Shown here: one piece after another, positions 18,575-27,640 of the stretch
Layout of the letters: each line of letters opens with the position of its first letter
How positions within the stretch are numbered: position 1 is the first letter of the stretch
Assembly: GCA_028717785.1 (NCBI GenBank)
Contig: JAQUND010000001.1
Location: 124,001-188,000 of the forward strand
Direction: 5' to 3'
DNA from: Candidatus Nanoarchaeia archaeon
GTDB taxonomy: Archaea; Nanoarchaeota; Nanoarchaeia; SCGC-AAA011-G17; JAFCDX01
DNA length: 64,000 nucleotides
The notes under the pieces: model-generated
The model's database searches: none
What the model was told of the DNA's origin: nothing
Seen by the model: the letters and a program-made list of their open reading frames with translations, nothing else
Translations under genes and position numbers: made by a program

Positions 18575-19210
18575 ATGAGTCAAAAACAAGGTTTTTTAAA
18601 AGGCCTTATTTTAAAAGGTCAAAAGGAGGAACCTGAAAAGGTTACACCAGCAACTAAAGTTGCTTCTACTACTCCTACTCCGCAAAATCAAGTTAATCCT
18701 ATGACAATTCAAGGAGTTGCGGATAACAAATTTATTGAATTACTTGAAGGTATTATTGAACAAAACAACCTGCCTGGGCAAGATTATTTTGAATTTAAAC
18801 AAGCGATTGAAAATATGAAATCGCTACCTATGGATGAAAAAACAAAATTTCAGACAGTTTATTCAGTTTTATCCCTACAAGGATGCAATAAAGAAATACT
18901 TCTTTCTTCTACCGACAAATACATTGCTCTCATTCAACAAGAAAAAACAAATTTTGATGTTGAAATGAAAAAAGCATTTGCCGAAAAAGTTCAGTCTAAA
19001 TTAAATGAAGCAGAAAAAGCTAAAAAAGAAGTGGAATCTTTAACTGCTAAATTAACTGAACTGAATAACCAAGCCATTATTGCATCCCAGGAAGCACAAA
19101 AAGCTGAAATGGAAATCCGTGCAACTGAAGCTAATTTTAAGGCTTCTGCAGACATTATTATAGGTGAAATGGCTACAGATAAAGAAAAAATTAACACCTT
19201 TATTGTATAA
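18575..19210 (+). CDS. Coiled-coil protein of the envelope cassette
   Basis: 211 residues: a Pro/Thr linker near residues 20-45, a helical domain, then a long coiled coil (residues about 130-190, rich in Ala, Glu and Lys). No catalytic motif. It is followed two bases later by a membrane coiled-coil protein and then by transporter genes; a scaffolding partner of that complex is likely but unproven. Confidence 0.55.
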   Translation: MSQKQGFLKGLILKGQKEEPEKVTPATKVASTTPTPQNQVNPMTIQGVADNKFIELLEGIIEQNNLPGQDYFEFKQAIENMKSLPMDEKTKFQTVYSVLSLQGCNKEILLSSTDKYIALIQQEKTNFDVEMKKAFAEKVQSKLNEAEKAKKEVESLTAKLTELNNQAIIASQEAQKAEMEIRATEANFKASADIIIGEMATDKEKINTFIV

Positions 19211-19212
19211 CT

Positions 19213-20229
19213 ATGGAAAACTCACTAAGTAAATTAGAAACCAAAGCAAAGGGTATTTTCGACCAAAAAGGTGGAACCCTTGGAATGGTACTTTTAGCAA
19301 TAGGAGTAATATTCTTCCTTATTAAATTACCAGCTATTGTTAGTTTTGTTGATAGTTTGTTTCATTTAATAATTACCTGCGTTGCAACTGCTGGTATCCT
19401 ATATCTTTTATTTGATAAAAAAATTCGAAAAGTAGTAGGAACTCTTTATATGATGGGAATTCGCTATCTTATGGGATGTATTATAAAAATGAATCCTATT
19501 GCTATTTTAGAGGATACCATTATTAAAATGTATAAAACTATTCAAAATGGTGAACAACAGATGGGTAAGTTAAACGGGAATAGAATGAAATTAAAAGAAA
19601 AAATAAATACCCGTAAAAGAGAACTCGAAGATTGCTTAAATAGAAAATCCATTGCCGAAAAACAACAGAAAAAAGAAGTTATGGTTCTGGAGGACAGACA
19701 AAGTGTTAGACTTGTCAATCTTATAAAAGAATATATGTCCCTATACGAATCAACAGAAGAATGGTATAAAAATCTTTCTCGCCTTGTTGAATTTGCCAAA
19801 TTGAATGCTCAGGATGCTGAAAATGAAGTTGCAATACAAAAAGAAAGGTACGAAATTATTCGGGCTTCCCATAATGCATTTCGTTCAGCTATGTCTATAA
19901 TAAAAGGAGATCCCGATGAATTAGCTCTTTATAATCAAGCCTTCCAATATGTTAATGATGATATTATGGAAAAAGTAGGGGAGATGGATAGAGTTATTAA
20001 TAGTACCGGAGGTATGATGGATAAAATGGATATTGAAAAAGAAGTTTTTGCCATAAAAGGAGATGAAATCTCTAAAAAATACCAGGAATTAGGTATTGAT
20101 GCTTTATTTACTAAATTCGAAGCATTGCCTAGCAAACAAATAAAATCTACCATTACTGTTGAAGATGCTGTAATTATTCCAACTTCAACTAATTTGGTTT
20201 CAACTCAAAAATCTAAATATTTTAATTAA
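19213..20229 (+). CDS. Membrane protein with long coiled coil
   Basis: 338 residues. Two hydrophobic segments (about 22-42 and 48-68) are followed by about 200 residues of heptad-rich helix, like PspA-type or tethering proteins. Second gene of the cassette. Codon use is a little less AT-extreme here and in the next gene than in the surrounding small genes, compatible with separate acquisition. Confidence 0.55.
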   Translation: MENSLSKLETKAKGIFDQKGGTLGMVLLAIGVIFFLIKLPAIVSFVDSLFHLIITCVATAGILYLLFDKKIRKVVGTLYMMGIRYLMGCIIKMNPIAILEDTIIKMYKTIQNGEQQMGKLNGNRMKLKEKINTRKRELEDCLNRKSIAEKQQKKEVMVLEDRQSVRLVNLIKEYMSLYESTEEWYKNLSRLVEFAKLNAQDAENEVAIQKERYEIIRASHNAFRSAMSIIKGDPDELALYNQAFQYVNDDIMEKVGEMDRVINSTGGMMDKMDIEKEVFAIKGDEISKKYQELGIDALFTKFEALPSKQIKSTITVEDAVIIPTSTNLVSTQKSKYFN

Positions 20230-20268
20230 TTTTTAATTAATAATTTAATAATTTAATAATACAAAATC

Positions 20269-21807
20269 ATGGGAAATTTAACAACTGGCTTTAAATTCTT
20301 CATTATATTAGTTATAGTAGGAGGAATTGCAGCCGTAATTTATTTTACAAAGCCTGAATTATTCAAAGGAAAATCAGGGAAATCTTCTACAACAGAGAAA
20401 TCTGGCGGTCTATTTGGTTCTAAAAAATCAGATGCAGATCTTACTCTTGGAGTAAATACTTGGTCTGGTTTTGCTCCTATTGTTTGGATGAATGGAGGAC
20501 TTGAACCAAACGAAAATTCAAAATTATCTAAGGAATATGGTATCAAACTTCGCATTAAAATTGCTGATGTATTTGATGACTCAAGAAATTCATTTAAATC
20601 TGATAATTTTAATTTAGTTTATTGTACAACCGATGTTTTACCAATTGAAATGGGAGCAAGTTCAGGAATGACTGAAACCGGAGCAGAGCAATTTCTTCAA
20701 GTAGATTGGAGCCGAGGAGGAGATGCAATTGTAGTATCAAAAGGTATTAAAACTGTTGCAGATCTTAAAGGTAAAACCATATCAGTAGCAGAAGGAACAG
20801 CTTCGCATTCATTACTTATTAAAGTGTTGGAATCAAATGGACTTTCTATGACTGATGTTCAAATGAAAAAAGTTGCTGATGGTATTGAATCTGCAAAATT
20901 GTATAAAGCAGGAGCAGTCGATGCAGCAGTTGTTTGGTCTCCAGATGATTTAGATTGTGTTGCTGCAATTTCCGGATCAAAAGTATTAGTAAATACTAAA
21001 GTTGCTACCCATATTATTGCAGATGGTATCCTAGTTAAAAAGAAATTTTTGGAGGATAATAAAGAAATATTAATAAAATTCGCAACTGCTTGGCTATATG
21101 CAAACGGAGAAATTAATAAAAACGAATCTGCAAAAAAAGAAGCAGCTCAAGCATTCGCTACTGCATTTAATGTAAATTTAGATTTTGCACTTACCGGATT
21201 AAATAATGTACGTTTAACTACCCTTGGCGATAATAAAAACTTTTTTGGATTAAATCCTAATTACCAAGGTATTACTGGAGAACAATTATATTCCAGAATG
21301 TCAATTGTATATGGAGATTTAAGTTTAGCTAAAAGCCCTATTGCATGGAGAAATATATCTAATACTTCCATTATCGAAGGTGTAACTTTAACTACCAATC
21401 AAGAAGCTGAAGGAGCTGTTACTTTTTCTGCAGTAACAGAAGAGGTAAAAAAGAAAGAACCCATTTCTAATAAAAAAGTCACTATTAATTTTACATCTGG
21501 TTCTTTTATGCTATCTGATGAAGCTAAATCTACTATCGATAAAGAATTTGTTAATATTGCTAAAAGTTTTTCTAGTGCTCGTATAAGAATTGAAGGTAAT
21601 ACAGATGCTGTAGGGAATGCTAAATTTAATAAAGCATTATCTCTTAAACGTGCTCAATCCGTTGCTAATTATTTAGTAAAAGAATATAAATTTGATTCAA
21701 ACCGATTTATTGTAATTGGTAATGGATTATCTAAAGCTGTTGCCGATGGAGTTTCTGGTGAAAACGAATTCTATCGTAGAACCGATTTCGAACTCGTGGA
21801 AGAGTGA
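20269..21807 (+). CDS. ABC-type substrate-binding protein fused to OmpA domain
   Basis: 512 residues. A transmembrane anchor (8-28) precedes a periplasmic-binding domain of the nitrate/sulfonate/taurine (NMT1/SsuA) type, with TWSGFAPIVWMNGG, the segment GDAIVVSKGIKTVADLKGKT and GAVDAAVVWSPDD. The C-terminal 115 residues are an OmpA-like peptidoglycan-binding domain (IRIEGNTDAVGNAKFNKALS, then RAQSVANYL). The fusion would hold the binding protein at the cell wall. A permease and an ATPase follow, so a complete importer-like machine is encoded. Confidence 0.8.
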   Translation: MGNLTTGFKFFIILVIVGGIAAVIYFTKPELFKGKSGKSSTTEKSGGLFGSKKSDADLTLGVNTWSGFAPIVWMNGGLEPNENSKLSKEYGIKLRIKIADVFDDSRNSFKSDNFNLVYCTTDVLPIEMGASSGMTETGAEQFLQVDWSRGGDAIVVSKGIKTVADLKGKTISVAEGTASHSLLIKVLESNGLSMTDVQMKKVADGIESAKLYKAGAVDAAVVWSPDDLDCVAAISGSKVLVNTKVATHIIADGILVKKKFLEDNKEILIKFATAWLYANGEINKNESAKKEAAQAFATAFNVNLDFALTGLNNVRLTTLGDNKNFFGLNPNYQGITGEQLYSRMSIVYGDLSLAKSPIAWRNISNTSIIEGVTLTTNQEAEGAVTFSAVTEEVKKKEPISNKKVTINFTSGSFMLSDEAKSTIDKEFVNIAKSFSSARIRIEGNTDAVGNAKFNKALSLKRAQSVANYLVKEYKFDSNRFIVIGNGLSKAVADGVSGENEFYRRTDFELVEE

Positions 21808-21828
21808 ATTTAAGTTTAATTGATTGTT

Positions 21829-21863
21829 AGAAGGGGTTAGTTTTAACTAATCCCTTCTTTTTA
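21829..21863 (+). terminator. Intrinsic terminator inside the cassette
   Basis: 14-bp stem AGAAGGGGTTAGTT paired with AACTAATCCCTTCT, two-base loop, T-tail; separates the binding protein from the permease genes. Confidence 0.8.
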
Positions 21864-21881
21864 ACTTTTAAAATTTTTAAA

Positions 21882-22049
21882 ATGAAAAAATTCGGAATAT
21901 TATTAATTATTATTCTTATTTGTATAATAGGTTTTTATCTATTTAGTATAGGGGTAATATTATTTAAAATACTTATTGGAATAGGTATTTTAATTATTTT
22001 TGGATTAGGTTTCCTTTTTGGATATGCAATAGGTAAAAAAATTAGGTAA
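21882..22049 (+). CDS. Tiny two-pass membrane protein
   Basis: 55 residues, almost entirely hydrophobic (helices at 5-22 and 26-50), ending in GKKIR. Lies just before the permease; could be a small accessory subunit. Confidence 0.5.
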   Translation: MKKFGILLIIILICIIGFYLFSIGVILFKILIGIGILIIFGLGFLFGYAIGKKIR

Positions 22050-22102
22050 AATGACTTCATTTTTTAAAATAGAGGGAGAAATCTCCCCAAAAAACATCGA
22101 TT

Positions 22103-22894
22103 ATGATTTCGATAGTAGGATTTATATTTTTAATTACTGTATGGCAATTGTTTACAGTTTTAGGAAATGTTTCCCCTACAATTTTACCCTCCCCTCATAA
22201 AGTTCTTGTTTCCTTTAACAATTTACTAGGAAATGAAAGTTTATTAGGTAATATGTGGTTTTCTATTAAACTTAATCTTTATGGTTATTTAGAAGCAATA
22301 TTAATTGCTATTCCTTTAGGCTTTTTAATGGGATTAATTCCATTTTTTAGAAGTTTAATTAGTAAATATTTCGATGCCTTTAGATTTTTACCAATTCCTG
22401 CTATAAGTGGGGTATTTGTTGCCTGGTTTGGAATAGAATTAAGTATGAAAATACACTTTCTTTCTTTTGGTATAATACTTTATTTAGTTCCTGTTATTGT
22501 TCAACGAATAGATGAAATTGAAAAAATACACAAACAAACTATAATTACATTAGGTGCAAATGCTTGGCATAAAATTATTCATTTATATTTTCCTTATGCC
22601 ATATCTAAAATTTCTGACGATATTAGAGTTTTAGTAGCAATGTCTTGGACATATATTGTAATAGTTGAATTATTGAATAAAGAAGGCGGATTAGGAGCTA
22701 TGATTTTTGTAGCATCTAAACAAAGTAGAACGGATCATATTTTTGCTTTAATATTAGTCATCATTATGATTGGATACGTTCAGGATATTTTATTTAGATC
22801 TCTTGATAAATTTTTATTTCCATTTAAATATGATGGTCAAGAAAAATCTAGTTTAACTAAAAGATTAAAATTATTAATAGTTAAAAGAAAATAA
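22103..22894 (+). CDS. ABC transporter permease (TauC/SsuC type)
   Basis: 263 residues with six predicted helices and the permease EAA-like loop (IITLGANAWHKIIHLYFPYA). It would form the channel for the binding protein at 20269 with the ATPase at 22897. A second ATG at 22051 opens another frame encoding MTSFFKIEGEISPKNID, which looks like the usual N-terminus of such permeases; joining it to this frame needs a +1 shift near 22099-22102. The gene is therefore either shortened, frameshifted or uses recoding. Confidence 0.75.
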   Translation: MISIVGFIFLITVWQLFTVLGNVSPTILPSPHKVLVSFNNLLGNESLLGNMWFSIKLNLYGYLEAILIAIPLGFLMGLIPFFRSLISKYFDAFRFLPIPAISGVFVAWFGIELSMKIHFLSFGIILYLVPVIVQRIDEIEKIHKQTIITLGANAWHKIIHLYFPYAISKISDDIRVLVAMSWTYIVIVELLNKEGGLGAMIFVASKQSRTDHIFALILVIIMIGYVQDILFRSLDKFLFPFKYDGQEKSSLTKRLKLLIVKRK

Positions 22895-22896
22895 TT

Positions 22897-23745
22897 ATGG
22901 GACTTTTTAGCAGTACGGATTCTTCTATTGCTGTAGAAAAAATTAATCCAGAATATGAAGAAGTAGATGTAATTACCCTTAAAGGTATAAAACAAATTTA
23001 CCATTCTCATGATAAAGATACTCTTCTTTTTGATAACTTTAATTTTACTATAAAAGATATTAAAGGAGAAGGTCAATTTATATCTTTATTAGGTAAAAGT
23101 GGTTGTGGAAAAAGTACTATATTAAGATATATTGCTGGATTACAAAAACCAACATCAGGGGAGATATTTATTTATAATAAATTAAAAACTGAAAAGGATA
23201 CTATTCCTATGGTTTTTCAACAATATTCATCTTTCCATTGGAAATCAGTAATAGAAAATGTAGCTCTTCCATTATTAATAAAAGGGATAAACAAAACAGA
23301 AGCTTTTAATAAAGCTGCAGAAATGATAAAAGTTGTAGGATTAACAGGTAATGAAAATAAATGGGCAAAATACCCTCTATTATCTGGTGGTCAATTACAA
23401 CGAGTTGCTATTGCAAGAAGTCTTATTGCTTGCCCTAATATTCTTTTATTAGATGAACCTTTTTCTGCTTTAGATATAAAAAATCGAAATGAACTTCAAA
23501 ATGTTTTGCTTGATTTATTTTATTCTGATAAAGTAGATGTTACCTTTATATTGGTAACTCATGATATACGTGAAGCTGTTTATCTTTCGAACCACTTATT
23601 TATAATGAAATCTAACCCTGGGGAAATTTATAAAGATTTTAGAATTTCATTTGGCAAAGAAAGAAGAACTCAACAAACAAAATATAGATCTGACTATATC
23701 AACTACACAAAAGAAGTTGAAGAAATATTTAACAATTTAATTTAA
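22897..23745 (+). CDS. ABC transporter ATP-binding protein
   Basis: 282 residues. Walker A GKSGCGKST, Q-loop VFQQYS, signature LSGGQLQRVAIARS, Walker B ILLLDEPFSALD and switch ILVTHD are all intact, as in SsuB/TauB ATPases. It starts two bases after the permease. An N-terminal extension of about 30 residues precedes the ATPase fold. Confidence 0.85.
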   Translation: MGLFSSTDSSIAVEKINPEYEEVDVITLKGIKQIYHSHDKDTLLFDNFNFTIKDIKGEGQFISLLGKSGCGKSTILRYIAGLQKPTSGEIFIYNKLKTEKDTIPMVFQQYSSFHWKSVIENVALPLLIKGINKTEAFNKAAEMIKVVGLTGNENKWAKYPLLSGGQLQRVAIARSLIACPNILLLDEPFSALDIKNRNELQNVLLDLFYSDKVDVTFILVTHDIREAVYLSNHLFIMKSNPGEIYKDFRISFGKERRTQQTKYRSDYINYTKEVEEIFNNLI

Positions 23746-23770
23746 CTTTTAATAATTAATCTTTTAAAAA

Positions 23771-24487
23771 ATGAAAAAAATACTAATTTTTTTATTATTA
23801 TCTTTATCTTGTACCCTTGTTTTTCCACAAGATGGTATTAATGTATCAGCGGATTTAGTAAACCGATTTTTTTGGCGGGGTCAAAATGTAGGGGGTAATA
23901 GTTTTCATTTACAACCCTTAGTTTATTATTCTAAGTCTCATTTTGAAATTGGGGCTTTTGGTAGTTATGGCTTTTGTAATAAATATGAAGAAGTTGATTT
24001 ATATGCTAAATTTAAATTAAAGGATTTTGCTATTGCATATACTAACTACTATATTCCTATTTTTGGCGATGAAACCCCTTCTTCCATAAATACCAAATTT
24101 TATAATTTTGGAAAAACTACACCTAATATTGGAGAAGTATCCTTATCTTATAAAAGTGAGTCATTTCCTTTATTTGGAAGTATAAATACTTTTATTTGGG
24201 GTAATGATAAAAATTTTGGATATGATGCTGAATTAGATTCTACCGGAGGAAATTATTATTCTACTTATGCTGAATTAGGATATTCTTTTAATAAAAATAT
24301 TAATTTATTTGTTGGCTTAACTCCATATAGGGGATTCTACGGCAATGATTTTGGGGTAGTTAATGTTGGATTAAAGGTTTATAAAAATATTGAAGTGACA
24401 GATAAATTTAATATCCCTGTCTATGTTGTATTATCCTCTAATCCACAAAAAGAAAATCTATTTTTAATGATTGGAATAACTCTTTAA
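23771..24487 (+). CDS. Outer-membrane beta-barrel protein (Gcw_chp/TorF-like)
   Basis: 238 residues with a signal peptide (1-20, LLSLSCTLVFPQ). The mature part alternates amphipathic strands; FFWRGQNVGGNSFHLQPLV and the strand pattern recall the Gcw_chp barrel family. Last gene of the cassette, so the encoded system spans both membranes: barrel, wall-anchored binding protein, permease and ATPase. Confidence 0.65.
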   Translation: MKKILIFLLLSLSCTLVFPQDGINVSADLVNRFFWRGQNVGGNSFHLQPLVYYSKSHFEIGAFGSYGFCNKYEEVDLYAKFKLKDFAIAYTNYYIPIFGDETPSSINTKFYNFGKTTPNIGEVSLSYKSESFPLFGSINTFIWGNDKNFGYDAELDSTGGNYYSTYAELGYSFNKNINLFVGLTPYRGFYGNDFGVVNVGLKVYKNIEVTDKFNIPVYVVLSSNPQKENLFLMIGITL

Positions 24488-24531
24488 ATTTTAACGATTC
24501 TTTAACAATATATTTAACAGGTATTTAACAT

Positions 24532-24558
24532 AAAGGGGAGGCTGAAAGCCTCCCCTTT
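24532..24558 (+). terminator. Intrinsic terminator after the cassette
   Basis: Perfect 11-bp stem AAAGGGGAGGC/GCCTCCCCTTT with TGAAA loop; the next promoter begins five bases later. Confidence 0.9.
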
Positions 24559-24562
24559 GTTG

Positions 24563-24570
24563 TATATTTG
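24563..24570 (+). promoter_or_regulatory. Promoter -7 element
   Basis: TATATTTG directly behind the terminator and 22 bases before the ATG at 24593. Confidence 0.55.
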
Positions 24571-24592
24571 TCTTAGAATAAAAATTACAATT

Positions 24593-24886
24593 ATGAAAGT
24601 TTATAAAATTAAACATAAACCTACTGGATTATTTTTTGTTCCATCCAGAGGGGGTAATGGAAATCTTTCAACAGGAGGTAAAATATATTCAAAATTTCCT
24701 AGTTTAAATTGGATAGGAGATAGCATTAGAATTGTTATCAGAAAATGGGAAGGAGAAAAACTTTCCAAAAAAGAAAAACTTATTGTTGAACATTTTAAAA
24801 TTGATCAATCAGATAAAAAGGATCCATATTGGATTGATAGACATTTTGGAGTTCCTATTGAAGATTGGGAAATTATAGAATTATAA
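24593..24886 (+). CDS. Hypothetical protein
   Basis: 97 residues. The start at 24593 follows the promoter; longer readings would begin inside it. Contains VPSRGGNGNLSTGGKIYS, otherwise featureless. First gene of a short coupled run. Confidence 0.55.
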   Translation: MKVYKIKHKPTGLFFVPSRGGNGNLSTGGKIYSKFPSLNWIGDSIRIVIRKWEGEKLSKKEKLIVEHFKIDQSDKKDPYWIDRHFGVPIEDWEIIEL

Positions 24887-24889
24887 ATT

Positions 24890-25186
24890 ATGAAAATATT
24901 AGAAGAAAAAACAAATGAAATAGCAGAAAATTTTTGTGAAAATATAATTCCAATTTCTCCAGTTAGAAAAAATGAAGCAATAAATTATTTTAAAGCTGGT
25001 GCTGCTTTCATGGAAGTTGAATTTAAAAATTTAACAATTGAATTTGTTAAATGGATAACTCGTCAAGATTCTCCATATGCAATTTTATATAGTTTAGGGG
25101 AACAAAGATTTGCAACTTCTGAAAGAGATTATACTTGTAATGAACTATTTGATTTATTCATTGAATACAAAATAAAAAACTCATAA
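24890..25186 (+). CDS. Hypothetical protein
   Basis: 98 residues, helical and acidic; no recognised motif. Three bases after the preceding gene. Confidence 0.5.
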   Translation: MKILEEKTNEIAENFCENIIPISPVRKNEAINYFKAGAAFMEVEFKNLTIEFVKWITRQDSPYAILYSLGEQRFATSERDYTCNELFDLFIEYKIKNS

Positions 25187-25189
25187 AAT

Positions 25190-25435
25190 ATGGATAGAGT
25201 TATAGTTACAAGAGAAATGATTGGTATATGCATGATGCAAGTTTGTGCCATAACTGATGCTACTGATGAAGAAATATTAGAGGTCTGTAACCGTGAAAAT
25301 CCAAGTGGTACAAGGGTAGGTTGGAATTCTGTAATTAGAGAGATTAAAGAAAATGATTTATTTAGGATAAAAGAAAATTTACCTGTAGATTGTGAATCAT
25401 TTGGTAATAGAAAACATTTTTTAATTCTTTGTTAA
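25190..25435 (+). CDS. Hypothetical protein
   Basis: 81 residues; contains the segment TDATDEEILEVCNRENPSGTR also seen in a number of small phage proteins of unknown role. No enzymatic motif. Confidence 0.5.
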   Translation: MDRVIVTREMIGICMMQVCAITDATDEEILEVCNRENPSGTRVGWNSVIREIKENDLFRIKENLPVDCESFGNRKHFLILC

Positions 25436-25446
25436 ATAATTAAAAT

Positions 25447-25752
25447 ATGCCAACTTTTGAAGATGTTGAATTAGAACTTGAAAATAAAGAAACTCAAATT
25501 ACTATAAAAACCAATATAGATTTTGAAGTTTATTGTGATACCTGTGGAGCTGGAATTTGTAGTAATGCTAAAACAGTTAGAAGTAGAAATAGAGGGACAT
25601 TACAAGTAAGAGTATCTGTTTGCGATAACTGTATTCAAAATAAGGAAGATGAACTTAATAATATAATATTGGAATTGACAGGAAAAATTGCTCAATTGGA
25701 AGAAGAAAAACAAAAACTGGAAAAAATATCAGAATTAAAAAATAATTTATAA
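25447..25752 (+). CDS. Small zinc-ribbon/coiled-coil protein
   Basis: 101 residues with two CxxC pairs (CDTCGAGIC and CDNC) forming a probable zinc site, then a C-terminal coiled coil (LEEEKQKLEKISEL). Overlaps the RNA ligase start by one base, suggesting a linked role. Confidence 0.55.
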   Translation: MPTFEDVELELENKETQITIKTNIDFEVYCDTCGAGICSNAKTVRSRNRGTLQVRVSVCDNCIQNKEDELNNIILELTGKIAQLEEEKQKLEKISELKNNL

Positions 25753-27038
25753 TGGAAAATGAATTAAAATCTACAAATGAATCAGCTAATATTAGAAAAT
25801 TAGCTACTATAGCTAAAATTTTAAATATTGTTCCTATTGAAGGAGCAGATAATATTGAAATGGCTTATATTCGTGGATGGCATGTAGTTGTTAAAAAGGG
25901 AGAATTTAAACCAGGAAATTTTTGTATTTATGTTGAAGTAGATTCAGTTCTTCCTGATGGTATGGATCCTGAAAAAGCTCTCGAATGGAAATCTCTTCAG
26001 AAACAATTATCAAAAGCTGCATCGGATGATGATAAAGAAATTATTAAAAATCAAATGGATGAAATTTCTAAATTAAATACTCGTCCTGAATTTGAATTTT
26101 TACGTTCTTCTAAATTTCGTATTAAGACTAAAAGAATATTTGAAGAAATTTCTCAGGGTATTTGTTTTCCCTTATCAATTTTATATAGAGCTATATTTTT
26201 TACAGGTCAAGGAGAAAATGATGAGGCTGTAGAAATGATAGATTTTGGTAATGGAAATATTCAAGAACTTCAAGAAGATATTGATGTTACTGAATTTTTA
26301 GGGGTTATTCAATTTGTTCCACCGGATCCTGCTATTATGGGGGGAGATCAAAAAGGGGATTTAGAAAATGTTGGAGTTTTAATATCTGATGAGGAAAGAC
26401 TTGAAAATTTATCTGGAAAATATTCAATACTTAGACAATTTAGATATTACAAAACTGAAAAACTTGAGGGAACTTCATTTACAGCATATCTTAAAAATGG
26501 AGTATTTGGTGTTTGTGGAAGAACTATTGAATTTAAAATTCCTGAAGAAAATACACCTTTAGAAAAATTAAATGTTTATTGGAAAATAGCAAGAAAATTT
26601 GATATTGAAAATAAACTTAGAAAATTAGTATCAGAAAGAAATCCCGGATTAAGTAGCAATATAGCTTTACAAGGGGAACTTATTGGAGAAGGAATTCAAA
26701 GTAATATTTATAAATTAAAAGGTCAAGTAGTATATTTTTATAATGCTTTTATTATTGAAGAACAAACGTATATGGAATATGAATTATTTATAAAAATGAT
26801 AAAAGATTTAGATCTTTTAATAGTTCCTATTTTAGATATGGACTTTGAACTCCCGGAAAATCCCCAAGAACTTTTATTAGAAGTAGATAAATTTCATACT
26901 ACTATAGGAAATTCTAATCATCTTGCAGAAGGATGGGTATTTATAGCTAAAGGACCAATTCCAAAAGGGTTAAGAGTTGCAAGATCATCTTTTGGTCGAT
27001 TATCATTTAAAGCTAAATCAAGAACTTATCAAATATAA
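25752..27038 (+). CDS. RNA ligase, DRB0094 (Rnl5-like) family
   Basis: 428 residues. An N-terminal OB-like module (GWHVVVKKGEFKPGNFCIYV) precedes an adenylyltransferase domain with the nucleotide-binding motif TEKLEGTSF (nucleophile K237), ALQGELIGEGIQ and a C-terminal AEGWVFIAKG/LSFKAKS block. This is the architecture of Deinococcus Rnl-type ligases, which seal 3'-OH/5'-phosphate RNA ends. With KptA, Thg1-like and CCA enzymes and interrupted or permuted tRNAs in the same window, a role in tRNA joining or repair is likely. Confidence 0.85.
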   Translation: MENELKSTNESANIRKLATIAKILNIVPIEGADNIEMAYIRGWHVVVKKGEFKPGNFCIYVEVDSVLPDGMDPEKALEWKSLQKQLSKAASDDDKEIIKNQMDEISKLNTRPEFEFLRSSKFRIKTKRIFEEISQGICFPLSILYRAIFFTGQGENDEAVEMIDFGNGNIQELQEDIDVTEFLGVIQFVPPDPAIMGGDQKGDLENVGVLISDEERLENLSGKYSILRQFRYYKTEKLEGTSFTAYLKNGVFGVCGRTIEFKIPEENTPLEKLNVYWKIARKFDIENKLRKLVSERNPGLSSNIALQGELIGEGIQSNIYKLKGQVVYFYNAFIIEEQTYMEYELFIKMIKDLDLLIVPILDMDFELPENPQELLLEVDKFHTTIGNSNHLAEGWVFIAKGPIPKGLRVARSSFGRLSFKAKSRTYQI

Positions 27039-27061
27039 ATTTTATTTAAAACAACAACATT

Positions 27062-27328
27062 ATGGGATACTACATTAATGAAACTACAAAAGGGGAAACT
27101 TTAGACCCCCAGGGTAAAATTAAAGATCTTTTAGAAGATGGAGCAAAAATTGTAAAAGCTGAATTTCAACCAAATCTTATTTGTGTTGTAGATAATGGGA
27201 TGTTTCAAGCTGCTGGATATTGTTATAGTAAAGAAGAATTTGAAGAATTTAATAATCAAAGAGATAATAGATCTAAAACTTGGTTAGTTCATCCTAAAGC
27301 TGCTGAATTATCTGGTTATAAAAAATAA
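27062..27328 (+). CDS. Conserved phage-type protein of unknown function
   Basis: 88 residues: GYYINETTKGETLDPQGKI and CVVDNGMFQAAGYCYSKEE blocks recur in small proteins of large phages. No function is known to me. It is followed immediately by a strong terminator. Confidence 0.55.
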   Translation: MGYYINETTKGETLDPQGKIKDLLEDGAKIVKAEFQPNLICVVDNGMFQAAGYCYSKEEFEEFNNQRDNRSKTWLVHPKAAELSGYKK

Positions 27329-27368
27329 AAATAAAAAAGGATGAAAAAATTTCATCCTTTTTTATTTT
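27328..27368 (+). terminator. Bidirectional terminator
   Basis: Long stem AAATAAAAAAGGATGAAA paired with its complement, three-base loop; flanked by A and T tracts, serving the gene on the left and the minus-strand lipoprotein on the right. Confidence 0.85.
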
Positions 27369-27375
27369 AAGCAAA

Positions 27376-27510
27376 TTATTTAATACTATCACTTTTTAAG
27401 CTATCAACTTTAACTGTATCTACTTTTGAAGAATCACTTTTAGTACTAGAATTTTGACAACTAACTAACGATGCTATAAATACAACTGCAATAAAAATAA
27501 TTTTTTTCAT
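27376..27510 (-). CDS. Small lipoprotein
   Basis: 44 residues on the opposite strand: MKKIIFIAVVFIASLVSCQN is a signal ending in a lipobox (LVSC), so Cys18 would be lipidated. The mature tail is a Ser/Lys/Asp repeat (SSKVDTVKVDSLKSDSIK). Such tiny lipoproteins are common in Bacteroidota. One of only three minus-strand genes in the window. Confidence 0.65.
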   Translation of the reverse strand: MKKIIFIAVVFIASLVSCQNSSTKSDSSKVDTVKVDSLKSDSIK

Positions 27511-27640
27511 GTTTTTAAAATTTAATTTAGTTTATTTTATTTTTATACTTATATATCTTAAAAAGTTTTTACGATTTTTTACGATTTAGAAAAAAGTAAT
27601 CCTATTGATATTTTTTGTATTTTTAAAAAATTTAAAATTT

